Source: Paenibacillus amylolyticus (GTDB lineage: Bacteria; Bacillota; Bacilli; Paenibacillales; Paenibacillaceae). Taken from it: a DNA stretch of 64,000 bases. The stretch spans positions 3,596,001 through 3,660,000 of the forward strand of contig NZ_CP121451.1 of assembly GCF_029689945.1 (NCBI RefSeq). The letters are read 5' to 3'. The notes under the pieces were generated by a model. The model worked only from the letters and a program-made list of their open reading frames with translations. It was not told the DNA's origin and searched no databases. Positions within the stretch are counted from its first letter, which is position 1; each line of letters begins with the position of its first letter. The position numbers were made by a program, and so were the translations under genes. Of the stretch, positions 25,501 to 33,613 are shown one piece after another.

Positions 25501-26135
25501 ATTGCAATGAAGCCCAGGAACTGTTTGCACTGGTCTGGGACTTGCCGGAAAATCATCCTCAGCGGAATGCATTTCATGCTCATCTCGCTGGTTGTGAAGA
25601 GTGCTCCGAGCAGTTTGAGGTCTGGGAAGAAGCCCAAATCTTGCTGCACAGCATCCCGGTTCCAGTGACAGAACAACAGGCAGAGAGAGTGAACCGTAAC
25701 GTTATGGACCGGATCTATGCGGAGTCTCCATGGTTATTGCCGGAAGAGGCAAAGGTTAATCGTTTCTCTGCTGCGATCCGCAAGCATATGTCTTTGTGGA
25801 TTGCCGCGTTCCTGGCTATTTTTTTATGCAGCTTTCTGTACATGGCAATGTTTAAGCCAGATGTATCAGAAGCTGAGCAAACCCAAGTTGTTGCTACGGG
25901 TATTCTGGAGACAGGGGTTGCCGGAAGCGCACCTTCGTCATCTGGATTGTATCAGTACGACATGACTGGAGCGGATAGAGGGAGTATTATGGAACCCTTT
26001 GTTGTGAGCATGGGACCTGCTTATCCTCAGTATTGGATGGCTCTTTCCTTACTTGCAATAGGTATGGCGTTATTTCTCTCGGACGTATGCATCGAACAAC
26101 GAATAAACGCAAACAAAGTGCGAGTGCATAGGTAA
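25497..26135 (+). CDS. Membrane zinc-binding anti-sigma factor
   Basis: A 212-residue protein. Its N-terminal cytoplasmic part has the zinc anti-sigma signature H-x3-C-x2-C (HLAGCEEC, around residues 30-37) with an earlier Cys-Asn start. A first membrane segment is at about 98-118 (LWIAAFLAIFLCSFLYMAMF) and a second near 180-197 (YWMALSLLAIGMALFLSD), leaving about 60 residues outside. It should hold the upstream sigma factor until a signal acts on it. It is coupled to the sigma gene by ATGA. Confidence 0.87.
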   Translation: MNCNEAQELFALVWDLPENHPQRNAFHAHLAGCEECSEQFEVWEEAQILLHSIPVPVTEQQAERVNRNVMDRIYAESPWLLPEEAKVNRFSAAIRKHMSLWIAAFLAIFLCSFLYMAMFKPDVSEAEQTQVVATGILETGVAGSAPSSSGLYQYDMTGADRGSIMEPFVVSMGPAYPQYWMALSLLAIGMALFLSDVCIEQRINANKVRVHR

Positions 26136-26174
26136 TAACCTTTCGTTCGCCGTGTGGAGAAATGAGGGATGTAA

Positions 26175-26774
26175 GTGCAAATCGGGCTTATTCGTCACGG
26201 TCTTACAGACTGGAATGCGGCGGGCCGAATACAAGGGCAGACAGATATACCTTTGAATGGGGAAGGTCGTGCACAGGCAGAGCGGCTGGGAAGACGTCTG
26301 TTGATGGAAGAATACCAGTGGGACTATATCATCACAAGTGGATTATCACGGGCACAGGAAACAGGCGAGATTATCTCTAAACTGTTGAATGTACCTATGC
26401 TTGAGCCGGACGCACGGTTGAAGGAAAGGGCTTTTGGTCAGATTGAAGGTCTGACTTCAGAAGAACGGGTTGCCCGTTGGGGCAAATCCTGGGAGACATT
26501 GGACTTGGGACAGGAGCAGATCGCGGATATCCAGATTCGTGCACTGGCGTTTCTGGAAGATCTATGGTCTGCCTATCCGGACCAAAACGTGCTCATTGTC
26601 ACTCACGGAGCTTTTCTGGCCAACCTGTTAACAGCCTTGTTTAAAGATCGGTATACAGAACGAATTGGAAACTTGTCGTTAACGATCCTCGAAAAGGAAC
26701 GTGATGACTGGAGTCCGCTGTTATATAATTGCACACGACATCTGTCTTTGGACACAGCGAAACAACCTGAGTAA
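26175..26774 (+). CDS. Histidine phosphatase family protein
   Basis: A 199-residue protein of the phosphoglycerate mutase-like superfamily. The catalytic RHG motif is at the N-terminus (IGLIRHGLTDWNAAGRIQG), the second histidine is in LIVTHGAFLANLL, and the acidic residue is in LKERAFGQIEG. Members include CobC and PhoE-type phosphatases, and the substrate cannot be read from sequence. The start is GTG at 26175 with GAGGGATG upstream. A terminator follows. Confidence 0.87.
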   Translation: MQIGLIRHGLTDWNAAGRIQGQTDIPLNGEGRAQAERLGRRLLMEEYQWDYIITSGLSRAQETGEIISKLLNVPMLEPDARLKERAFGQIEGLTSEERVARWGKSWETLDLGQEQIADIQIRALAFLEDLWSAYPDQNVLIVTHGAFLANLLTALFKDRYTERIGNLSLTILEKERDDWSPLLYNCTRHLSLDTAKQPE

Positions 26775-26794
26775 CCAACTTGGGTTGTTTTTTT
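26761..26794 (+). terminator. Terminator after the histidine phosphatase gene
   Basis: AACAACCTGAG pairs with CTTGGGTTGTT (two wobble pairs) and runs into seven T residues. The left arm overlaps the end of the coding sequence. Confidence 0.75.
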
Positions 26795-26882
26795 GCGTTT
26801 TATGGGGAATAAAGGTTTTATATTGATTTCAAACCTCTCATTTTTCTTCTGATTGGTCAACTTGAGGCATAGTATGATTAAC

Positions 26883-26925
26883 AAATCCATTTCATTATTT
26901 ACTCAAGTTAATATGAAATGGATTT
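26883..26925. repeat. 13-bp perfect inverted repeat
   Basis: AAATCCATTTCAT (26883-26895) and ATGAAATGGATTT (26913-26925) are exact inverted repeats with a 17-nt spacer and no T tract. It lies 125 nt before the next gene and a few bases after a possible -10 (TATGAT, 26873-26878), so it could be an operator or an RNA stem. Confidence 0.5.
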
Positions 26926-27050
26926 AAACGTAAAAGATTTCCAAAAAGAGGTTTAGATTATGGGAATTCCGTCAACGATGTTTACAAAACCAATCTATTT
27001 CAGGCTTCAAATCTGCAGCCGAAGTAGTTAACGGGCGAGGCGATGGACCC

Positions 27051-28169
27051 ATGAATCTAGCGGATATGCTTACTTTTGCCGATATTGGCCAGCTTAATCG
27101 AATAGCAGACTATTACCAATGTGATTGCAAGCCCAACTCCAAACATGAACTCATCCAGAGTATTCTCACGACATTGGGCAGCAAACCCTTTTTTGAGCAG
27201 CAGGTACGTCAACTGAATCAAGCAGATCAGCGGTTTTTGAACAACTTGTTGTTTGATCCTCGCCAGTATTATGGTATGGAAGAACTCATTGCCATAGCCC
27301 GTCAATCGATGGACAAAAAGGAGAGTGAGGCTGGCGCGAGTCCACGTGATCTGATCATTCGCTTCAATAAAAGTGGATGGTTATTCAATGGGACAACGCA
27401 GCAGACCAGGTATTTGTATCAGGTGCCACAGGATCTGAAATTAAGATTCAGGGATGTGTTATCCACACATCTGCGAGCAGGGATCACCCAAACAACGGAA
27501 CCGCCCATGTATCGGGAAGAGTATCATCTCTTAGCGGATGATCTCAAGTTATTCCTGCAGTTTGTCCAGCAACACGAAATTGCACTTAACGCCGAAGGCA
27601 TGATGTACCGACGCTCTCAACAGCAGATTATGGAGCATCTGCACATTAGTGAGGAATTGGTGGGCAAAGGTGGATGGAGATTCGGATATGGCCGTTCGTT
27701 TAAGGATTACCCGGATCGTTTCGCCCTTCTCTACGACTATGCATTTCACCATCGGCTGGTTCGTGAGGAGCAAGGCATGCTGAAGCTATCGCCAGCAGGA
27801 GAAGACAAGCTGGGTGCTGAGAATACAGCCGAAATGATACAGCTATTTAGGTTTTGGTTAAGATTGTATAAAGGTGCAATTCCCAATCTGTCCTCTATTG
27901 TGTATTGGACAGGCGAATGTGCCCTGGAATGGTCAACCGCCGAGTCACTGTTTCGTCAGATCGGTCCATTCATACAGCCGTTCTATTATGATACGACCGA
28001 GGCCATCTATGATAACCGAATTGTTAAAATGATGTTGCATCTTGGCATGGTTCGTATTGGGGAACATGAGGAAGGCCGGACGATACAAATGACAGCCTGG
28101 GGTTCACGCCTTGCTTCATCCTGTCGTTCCATCACAGGAGACATCACCCCTATTATGTTTGACAATTGA
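27051..28169 (+). CDS. Conserved-looking protein of unknown function (372 aa)
   Basis: A 372-residue soluble protein that I do not recognise. The N-terminal 45 residues (LNRIADYYQCDCKPNSKHEL) look like a SAP- or Rho-N-like helical nucleic-acid-binding region. The centre is rich in helices and aromatic residues (YREEYHLLADDLKLFLQFVQ) and resembles winged-helix repeats. No catalytic motif, signal peptide or membrane segment is seen. It is monocistronic or leads a short operon with the carbonic-anhydrase-like gene 44 nt downstream. A DNA-associated role is only a guess. Confidence 0.7.
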   Translation: MNLADMLTFADIGQLNRIADYYQCDCKPNSKHELIQSILTTLGSKPFFEQQVRQLNQADQRFLNNLLFDPRQYYGMEELIAIARQSMDKKESEAGASPRDLIIRFNKSGWLFNGTTQQTRYLYQVPQDLKLRFRDVLSTHLRAGITQTTEPPMYREEYHLLADDLKLFLQFVQQHEIALNAEGMMYRRSQQQIMEHLHISEELVGKGGWRFGYGRSFKDYPDRFALLYDYAFHHRLVREEQGMLKLSPAGEDKLGAENTAEMIQLFRFWLRLYKGAIPNLSSIVYWTGECALEWSTAESLFRQIGPFIQPFYYDTTEAIYDNRIVKMMLHLGMVRIGEHEEGRTIQMTAWGSRLASSCRSITGDITPIMFDN

Positions 28170-28213
28170 AGGACAAGTTGCTAAAATCACTCCCAAATTA
28201 AGGAGTGATAATA

Positions 28214-28720
28214 ATGATAATCCCATACAAAGGTCTACAGCCTCAGTTACACCCTTCGGTATATATGGCTGAAGGTGCTAAACTAATCGGTGATTTGAGA
28301 ATGGGAGAAGAGTCTTCCGTCTGGTTCAATGCAGTCCTAAGGGCTGATTTGGCTCCTATCATCATTGGAAAGCGCTGTAATATTCAAGATAACGTTGTCG
28401 GGCATGTCAATACGGACCAACCTTTGATTTTGGGAGACGATGTTTCAGTAGGACATACAGCGATCATTCATGGTTGTCATATTGGAACGGGATCATTAAT
28501 CGGCATGGGAGCCATTCTGCTGAATGGAGCCGACATTGGCGAATATACGCTGATTGGAGCCGGTTCTGTTGTTACTGAAAATACTAAAATTCCGCCCTAT
28601 ACTCTTGCTTTGGGGACACCTGCCAAAGTGATACGTGAACTGACTGATGCCGATCTGGAGCGGATGTCCAGAACTTCACTGGGTTATGTGACCAAAGGAA
28701 AAGAATATAGGAGCTCTTAA
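28214..28720 (+). CDS. Gamma-carbonic-anhydrase family protein (left-handed beta-helix)
   Basis: A 168-residue left-handed beta-helix protein of hexapeptide repeats (ILGDDVSVGHTAIIHGCHIG, LIGMGAILLNGADIG). Histidines equivalent to the zinc ligands of gamma-carbonic anhydrases lie in VVGHVNTD and GHTAIIHGCHIG. Relatives include YtoA, YrdA and PaaY; some bind zinc without strong activity, so function is uncertain. The ATG at 28214 with AAGGAGTG is preferred over an in-frame GTG at 28205. Confidence 0.88.
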   Translation: MIIPYKGLQPQLHPSVYMAEGAKLIGDLRMGEESSVWFNAVLRADLAPIIIGKRCNIQDNVVGHVNTDQPLILGDDVSVGHTAIIHGCHIGTGSLIGMGAILLNGADIGEYTLIGAGSVVTENTKIPPYTLALGTPAKVIRELTDADLERMSRTSLGYVTKGKEYRSS

Positions 28721-28743
28721 ATCCGTTTTGGAGGTGCATCCTA

Positions 28744-28923
28744 TTGGATAAAATGAAAGTTACGTATGAAGTCATGTTGGGGCTGGCAGCTGAGATGGTG
28801 TGGGACGAAGCGCTTCGCAAACAACGCAGCGAGAAACTCTATATGGAAATCGATAAAGCGTTAGCTACCGGAGACGAAGTAGCTTTCCGGAGTCTGACGG
28901 ATGAACTGAGGACCATAAACTGA
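28744..28923 (+). CDS. Small IDEAL-domain protein (59 aa)
   Basis: Sixty codons from TTG at 28744, with GGAGGTG seven bases upstream, reading through MKVTYEVMLGLAAEMVWDEA to a TGA at 28921. The C-terminal half, MEIDKALATGDEVAFRSLTD, matches the short IDEAL helical domain known from Bacillus YpiB and ComK-regulator proteins. In Bacillus ypiB lies in this neighbourhood but is longer; here only the IDEAL part is present. It probably acts by protein-protein contact. Confidence 0.7.
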   Translation: MDKMKVTYEVMLGLAAEMVWDEALRKQRSEKLYMEIDKALATGDEVAFRSLTDELRTIN

Positions 28924-28948
28924 GGGCAAAATATATTCTTTCTGAGAT

Positions 28949-28982
28949 AAAAGGAAATACGCAGACGCGTGTTTCCTTTTTT
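28949..28982 (+). terminator. Terminator after the IDEAL-domain gene
   Basis: AAAAGGAAATACGC pairs with GCGTGTTTCCTTTT (one mismatch) around AGAC, running into a T tract. Confidence 0.88.
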
Positions 28983-29074
28983 GGTATGTGTAATTCCAAA
29001 ATGAATGTCTGGATTTATAAGATATGCTCATATATAATATGGGAATAAAATGGATAGAGAGGGGATATAGGGAA

Positions 29075-29497
29075 TTGAAATTCAGTGAGATGACTCAAGA
29101 CAGCTGGGCTGAACTGCAACTCTATCTGGATACATGCCTTATTCCATACACAGCGCTTAGCGGTGAGCAGTCGCCGGTTGAAGTTACCGAGGCATTGGAG
29201 CGGCTGAGAGATTTTCTGGATCTGGTCGAAATTCCTTTCAAAGGGAGAATCGTGACTTATCCAGCCTTTCATTATGCTAATCCGGAATTGTCAATGACAT
29301 TAAATTCCTTGTCCGCACAGCTTAAGTCCTCAGGATTCAAATATGTGGTTATTATGTCATCCGATGGGCATTTGGATGGAGTGGAGATTCCTTCTGCTGA
29401 TTTGGTTTTGAGTCGGTCTGTGTTAACTCATGCTGTTGGAGAAGAGGCAATTGCGAGATTTGTAGGGGAAAAAATACGAGAGTTGTGGAAAAAATAG
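29075..29497 (+). CDS. ypiF: YpiF-like protein (DUF2487)
   Basis: About 140 residues beginning LKFSEMTQDSWAELQLYLDT, with GRIVTYPAFHY and YVVIMSSDGHLDGVEIPSAD. It fits the small DUF2487/YpiF family encoded just before qcrA in Bacillus; function is unknown. The TTG start at 29075 is chosen because AGAGGGGATA lies suitably upstream; an ATG at 29024 has no ribosome site. Identification is mainly by position and general resemblance. Confidence 0.7.
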   Translation: MKFSEMTQDSWAELQLYLDTCLIPYTALSGEQSPVEVTEALERLRDFLDLVEIPFKGRIVTYPAFHYANPELSMTLNSLSAQLKSSGFKYVVIMSSDGHLDGVEIPSADLVLSRSVLTHAVGEEAIARFVGEKIRELWKK

Positions 29498-29534
29498 TTT
29501 TTGGCCATAAATGTGACAATTTTACAACATTTTT

Positions 29535-29552
29535 TTAATAACGCTTTCAATT
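29535..29552. promoter_or_regulatory. Possible catabolite-responsive (cre) site upstream of qcrA
   Basis: Read on the minus strand, TTGAAAGCGTTATTAA resembles the CcpA operator pattern TGWAANCGNTNWCA, missing the last C. It lies about 30 nt before the -35 box. The Bacillus qcr operon is known to be repressed by CcpA, which supports the reading. Confidence 0.4.
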
Positions 29553-29578
29553 GTACCTTAAAAATGTGTGACAAATTC

Positions 29579-29607
29579 TTGACGGTGTTCTAGGGCTACT
29601 ATATGAT
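29579..29607 (+). promoter_or_regulatory. qcrABC promoter
   Basis: TTGACG (29579-29584), 17 nt, TATGAT (29602-29607), 83 nt before qcrA. It is close to the sigma-A consensus. Confidence 0.7.
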
Positions 29608-29689
29608 TATGTATGTTCTAGTAAGTCGTGGAATTTATGAAAATGAAAACGTTTGAGAGAGTTGGCTGAAAAAGGGGGTTGGAGACAGT

Positions 29690-30232
29690 ATGAGCAGTGA
29701 GCATGACGACCACGAAGCTTCATTGAAATTGCCAAGCCGCATGGAGATGTCACGCAGGCAGTTTTTGACGTACACGCTTGGTGGAGCTACAGCCTACATG
29801 GCCGCCGGTGCAATCCTTCCTATGGTCCGTTTTGCGGTGGACCCGATATTGCAACATAAGGGAGAAGGCACCTCTGTCAAAGTAGCTGAGATCAGCAAAA
29901 TTACGAACGAGCCTCAAGAATTTACCTTTGAACTTAAACAACAGGATGGTTGGTATCTGAGTAATGCATCGTTAGTGGCGTGGATTCGCAAAGATGAGCA
30001 GGGTAAAATTTATGCACTCTCACCTATCTGTAAACATCTGGGATGTACAGTGGGCTGGAACAGTGACAAGCAGTACCCTGACGAGTATCATTGCCCCTGC
30101 CATGGCGCGCACTATGACAAGGAAGGGAAGAATCTTGCCGTAGCCCCCAAACCGCTGGATGAGTATGTAGTCAAGGAAGAGCAGGGTTGGGTATATCTGG
30201 GCGACATTGTTCCGAACACCCGAGTGAATTAG
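29690..30232 (+). CDS. qcrA: Menaquinol:cytochrome c reductase Rieske iron-sulfur subunit
   Basis: A 180-residue protein. After a short cytoplasmic lead comes a Tat-like SRRQFL and a membrane anchor (about residues 25-48). The 2Fe-2S ligands are C114 and H116 within CKHLGC and C135/H138 within CPCHGAH, with C119 and C137 for the disulfide. It passes electrons from menaquinol to cytochrome c in the bc-type complex with QcrB and QcrC, encoded immediately downstream. GGGGGTTGGAGA precedes the ATG. Confidence 0.96.
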   Translation: MSSEHDDHEASLKLPSRMEMSRRQFLTYTLGGATAYMAAGAILPMVRFAVDPILQHKGEGTSVKVAEISKITNEPQEFTFELKQQDGWYLSNASLVAWIRKDEQGKIYALSPICKHLGCTVGWNSDKQYPDEYHCPCHGAHYDKEGKNLAVAPKPLDEYVVKEEQGWVYLGDIVPNTRVN

Positions 30233-30247
30233 GAGGCGTGAACGCAG

Positions 30248-30919
30248 ATGTTTAAAAATGTCTATGACTGGATTGACGAGCGTCTTGACATCACGCCAAT
30301 CTGGCGGGACGTTGCGGATCATGAAGTTCCAGAGCATGTAAATCCGGCTCATCACTTTTCCGCATTCGTGTACTGCTTTGGTGGATTGACGTTCTTTATT
30401 ACCGTTATTCAGATTCTGTCAGGCATGTTCCTGACCATGTATTACGTACCTGATATTATCAATGCCTACGCAAGTGTGGAGTACCTGCAAACCAAAGTAG
30501 CCTTCGGCCAAATTGTTCGCGGCATGCACCACTGGGGAGCCAGTCTGGTTATCGTAATGATGTTCTTACATACGATGCGTGTGTTCTTTACAGGCTCTTA
30601 CAAGGCACCGCGTGAAATGAACTGGGTTGTCGGCATGCTGATTTTCTTCGTCATGTTGGGCCTGGGGTTGACAGGATACTTGTTGCCATGGGATAACAAA
30701 GCCTATTTCGCAACAAAAGTAACACTGGAGATTGCCAACACGGTTCCTTGGTTGGGACCGATTATTAAAGAATTCCTGCAAGGTGGTACGATTGTCGGTG
30801 CACAGACATTGACACGATTCTTTGCCCTGCATGTATTCTTCCTCCCCGCTGTGCTTCTGGTGCTTCTGGTCGGACACTTTATCATGATCCGCAGACAGGG
30901 CATTTCGGGACCACTATAA
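30248..30919 (+). CDS. qcrB: Menaquinol:cytochrome c reductase cytochrome b subunit
   Basis: A 223-residue b6-type cytochrome b with four membrane helices. Heme histidines lie in GMHHWGASLVIVMMFLHTMR and in FFALHVFFLP and LVGHFIMIRR; LGLTGYLLPWDNKAYFATKV is the conserved quinone-site loop. It carries the two b hemes of the complex. The short length fits the split b6/subunit IV arrangement; the rest is in QcrC. Confidence 0.96.
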   Translation: MFKNVYDWIDERLDITPIWRDVADHEVPEHVNPAHHFSAFVYCFGGLTFFITVIQILSGMFLTMYYVPDIINAYASVEYLQTKVAFGQIVRGMHHWGASLVIVMMFLHTMRVFFTGSYKAPREMNWVVGMLIFFVMLGLGLTGYLLPWDNKAYFATKVTLEIANTVPWLGPIIKEFLQGGTIVGAQTLTRFFALHVFFLPAVLLVLLVGHFIMIRRQGISGPL

Positions 30920-30941
30920 ATCAAAGAAGGGAGGAATCGCA

Positions 30942-31825
30942 ATGGCTCACGGACATAAGAAGGATGATGAGGAAAAGGTTATCTTTGTCGGTGATTCACG
31001 GGTCCGTAAAGGCGCGGGATTCATTACCCCTCCTGATTACACGGCGTATCCCGGCAAATCAGAAGCCTTTATTCCAAACTTTCTGCTGAAAGAATGGATG
31101 GTTGGTGTCGTTGTATTGGTGGGAATTCTGGTTCTGACGATCTCGGAACCTGCACCTCTTGGGTATCCGGCCAATCCAAGCGCATCCGTCATTCCCATGC
31201 CGGACTGGTACTTCCTTTTTCTGTATCAGTACTTGAAGTATCCTTACGCATCGGGCGATTACGTTCTGCTCGGGGTACTGGGGGTCAGCGGAGTCGCTTT
31301 CGGAGCTTTGCTGCTGGCACCTTTTCTGGACACAGGCAAGGAGCGGCGTTTCTATAAACGCCCCATTGCTTCATCACTGATGATTTTGTCGGTCATTTCT
31401 GTATTCTACCTGACGAATGTAGCGTGGACGCACTACGAGCATGAGTTGGAGGCAACTGGACAGAAGCCTGAACATATTCAACGTGAAGAAGAAGCACTGG
31501 AGAGGCGTGAACAGGGGCTCCCACCAGTTTCGAATGCACCCGGACAGCAAGAGGAAGTTGCAATCGTGGAGCAGGATGATCCTGCCATGGAAACGTACAA
31601 GAAGGCCGGCTGTATCGGTGCCATGCAGCTGATATGAAGGGCGCAAGTGGACCTTCACTACGGGGTGTGGGTGACAAGCACAGTCAGGAAGAGATTCTGA
31701 CCATTATCAAAGAAGGTTATAATGAGATGCCTCCCCAGTACAATCAAGCGATTGCTCAAGGTGTTACAGATGAAGAGATCACTCATCTGACCGAATGGCT
31801 TGCGAAACAGAAGGCAGAACAGTAA
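30942..31825 (+). CDS. qcrC: Menaquinol:cytochrome c reductase cytochrome b/c subunit (frameshift inside the heme motif)
   Basis: A subunit IV-cytochrome c fusion of about 294 residues after correction. The first frame has SVIPMPDWYFLFLYQYLKYP and three hydrophobic segments; the c domain follows a Glu-rich linker. The heme motif should read CIGCH; at 31617-31620 TATCGGTGCC lacks a T, so the frame ends at AMQLI (31637) and the c domain (DMKGASGPSLRGVGDKHS) continues in another frame to 31825. As given, the heme c could not be attached. The break resembles the other single-base losses here, so I treat the gene as intact. Confidence 0.93.
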
Positions 31826-31843
31826 AATCGAAATAACCAATGA

Positions 31844-31874
31844 AACCTGATCGTTTATGCGGTCAGGTTTTTTT
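31844..31874 (+). terminator. Terminator after qcrC
   Basis: AACCTGATCG pairs with CGGTCAGGTT (one mismatch) and runs into seven T residues, 19 nt after the stop. Confidence 0.88.
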
Positions 31875-31936
31875 GAAGTGTTTTTTGGACTGCACCGTAT
31901 CGTGCAAAATATATAATGAAGGAAGGGGCAGGGAAC

Positions 31937-32563
31937 GTGGCTTTATCGTTTTTCTGGAGTAGGGAATTTCTGACCAATCGTTATTTCCTGTGGCTATTAT
32001 TTTGGTGTAATGCGGTAGGGACGGTATACGGATACATCTGGTACGGAGAGCAGATGAAGTTGACGCTGGCTGAGCAACCGGCGTGGCAGATCGTATTTGT
32101 GCCAGACAGTCCAACAGCAAGTTTGTTTTTTACTTTGGCACTGCTATGGATCTTGTACCCACCTCGATCCATCATCATTAAACGGATCGGACATGTGATT
32201 CAGGCGCTTGCCGTGGTCACATCTGTGAAATATGGCGTATGGGCCGTATCCATTATTTTCGCTGGCTGGATGCAAGGTGGGACACAACACTGGCAAGACT
32301 GGATGTTGATTGCTTCGCATAGTGCGATGGCCATTGAAGCTCTGATATATGTACGCTTTTTCGGTTTCCGCTGGGCTGCTCTTGTCATTGCAGGTCTCTG
32401 GACGCTGTTGAACGATACGATGGATTATACATATGATATTTACCCTTGGTTACCCGCTTCCCTCTACGACCATGTTGATGGTGTGCGTAATTTCACTCTC
32501 GGGCTGACGCTCGTTAGCATTCTGAGTGCGTGGCTTGCGCTCAGACAAGCGAAACGTACCTGA
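31937..32563 (+). CDS. ypjA: YpjA-like membrane protein (DUF1405)
   Basis: About 208 residues with five or six membrane segments. Family features are FLTNRYFLWLLFWCNAVGTV near the start and LLNDTMDYTYDIYPWLPASL near the end. The function is unknown; in Bacillus ypjA also follows qcrC. The GTG at 31937 is preferred because AAGGAAGGGG lies just before it, whereas an in-frame ATG at 31916 has no ribosome site. A terminator separates it from qcrC. Confidence 0.85.
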   Translation: MALSFFWSREFLTNRYFLWLLFWCNAVGTVYGYIWYGEQMKLTLAEQPAWQIVFVPDSPTASLFFTLALLWILYPPRSIIIKRIGHVIQALAVVTSVKYGVWAVSIIFAGWMQGGTQHWQDWMLIASHSAMAIEALIYVRFFGFRWAALVIAGLWTLLNDTMDYTYDIYPWLPASLYDHVDGVRNFTLGLTLVSILSAWLALRQAKRT

Positions 32564-32629
32564 TCTCAGATGTTCTGCTTGTTCTAAGGAACTGTCCCGC
32601 GCCATACATTGGTGGTGGGAGGGATGTCC

Positions 32630-33499
32630 ATGAAGAGAAAGTTTGGGATCAAGACCGGGTTATTGGTGGTATCGTTCATGGCTCTACTGCTTTGGACGAA
32701 CTTAGCATATCGTGTATCCGCGCAAAGTGAAGCTTTGAATTCGATGACAGATCAGCAAGTGTCCACAAGCAATTCAATAGCACAACTGAATGAGGAAGCA
32801 ACCCTATTGTATCGTCAGGCGCTCGAGAACAATATTGAAGAAGTGCGAGGAAGCATTCTGCGTATCAGTAAAAGTCTGGAGCATATCTCCTTTGAGGGAC
32901 AAACGACTGTTGAGGGCATTCACGCATTGTCTGAAACCATAGTTGAAGTGAAACAAGCCGTTGTGAAGGTGAAAAATGACGATGCTTCTCTTCAGCAGTC
33001 CTCTGCCAAACTCAGGCTTGCAGCAGATAGCCTCGCGAATCCAACCAAGCCTCTATGGTTGCAGTATTATAAAATCGTGAAAAACGATCTGGACGCTTTA
33101 TCCGCTGCTACAAATCAAGGGCAAACTGCGGCCGTACTGGCAAACCGCTACACCGTTCTGGAAGAGCATTATGAGACGATTCGACCTGCTGCACTGATTC
33201 GCCGTGAACCGTATGAGATTGCTCAGATGGACGCTTGGTTATCTCATACCAAAGGGCTTACCGCTGCAAAGCAGCCTGATCTTACTCAGTTAAAGAGTAT
33301 GGTGGGCCACGGAGAGGAACTGGTGAACCAGTTATTTGGTCGCGAGAAGGACGAGAGTGCCTTTGTACCGTTTGTACAAGGTCCAGATCGCAGGGCAGCC
33401 GGGCTGCTGATTAGTTCAGTCATTGTGGCGACGCTAAGTTACGCTGGATATCGTAAATATCGCGCACAGCAGCAGGGGATATTTCCTTTTCGGCGCTAA
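32630..33499 (+). CDS. ypjB: Sporulation protein YpjB
   Basis: About 289 residues with a signal peptide (KTGLLVVSFMALLLWTNLAY), a largely helical extracytoplasmic region and a membrane segment near the end (AAGLLISSVIVATLSYAGY). In Bacillus ypjB sits in the same place and is annotated as a sporulation protein; its molecular role is unknown. GGGAGGG lies just before, and the ATG at 32630 fits its spacing better than one at 32624. Identification relies on position and architecture. Confidence 0.78.
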   Translation: MKRKFGIKTGLLVVSFMALLLWTNLAYRVSAQSEALNSMTDQQVSTSNSIAQLNEEATLLYRQALENNIEEVRGSILRISKSLEHISFEGQTTVEGIHALSETIVEVKQAVVKVKNDDASLQQSSAKLRLAADSLANPTKPLWLQYYKIVKNDLDALSAATNQGQTAAVLANRYTVLEEHYETIRPAALIRREPYEIAQMDAWLSHTKGLTAAKQPDLTQLKSMVGHGEELVNQLFGREKDESAFVPFVQGPDRRAAGLLISSVIVATLSYAGYRKYRAQQQGIFPFRR

Positions 33500-33539
33500 T
33501 TAGATATAAACGTGACCATGGTACATCTATAAAAAAAGA

Positions 33540-33589
33540 CCTCTTTTCACATAAACAGCCAAGCGGACGGCTTTTCATGTGAAAAGAGG
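33540..33589. terminator. Bidirectional terminator between ypjB and a YitT gene
   Basis: CCTCTTTTCACAT (33540-33552) and ATGTGAAAAGAGG (33577-33589) are exact inverted repeats, with A residues to the left and T-rich sequence to the right. It serves converging ypjB (+) and the YitT gene (-). Confidence 0.85.
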
Positions 33590-33613
33590 TTTCTTTGTAA
33601 TTTCTGTACGATG

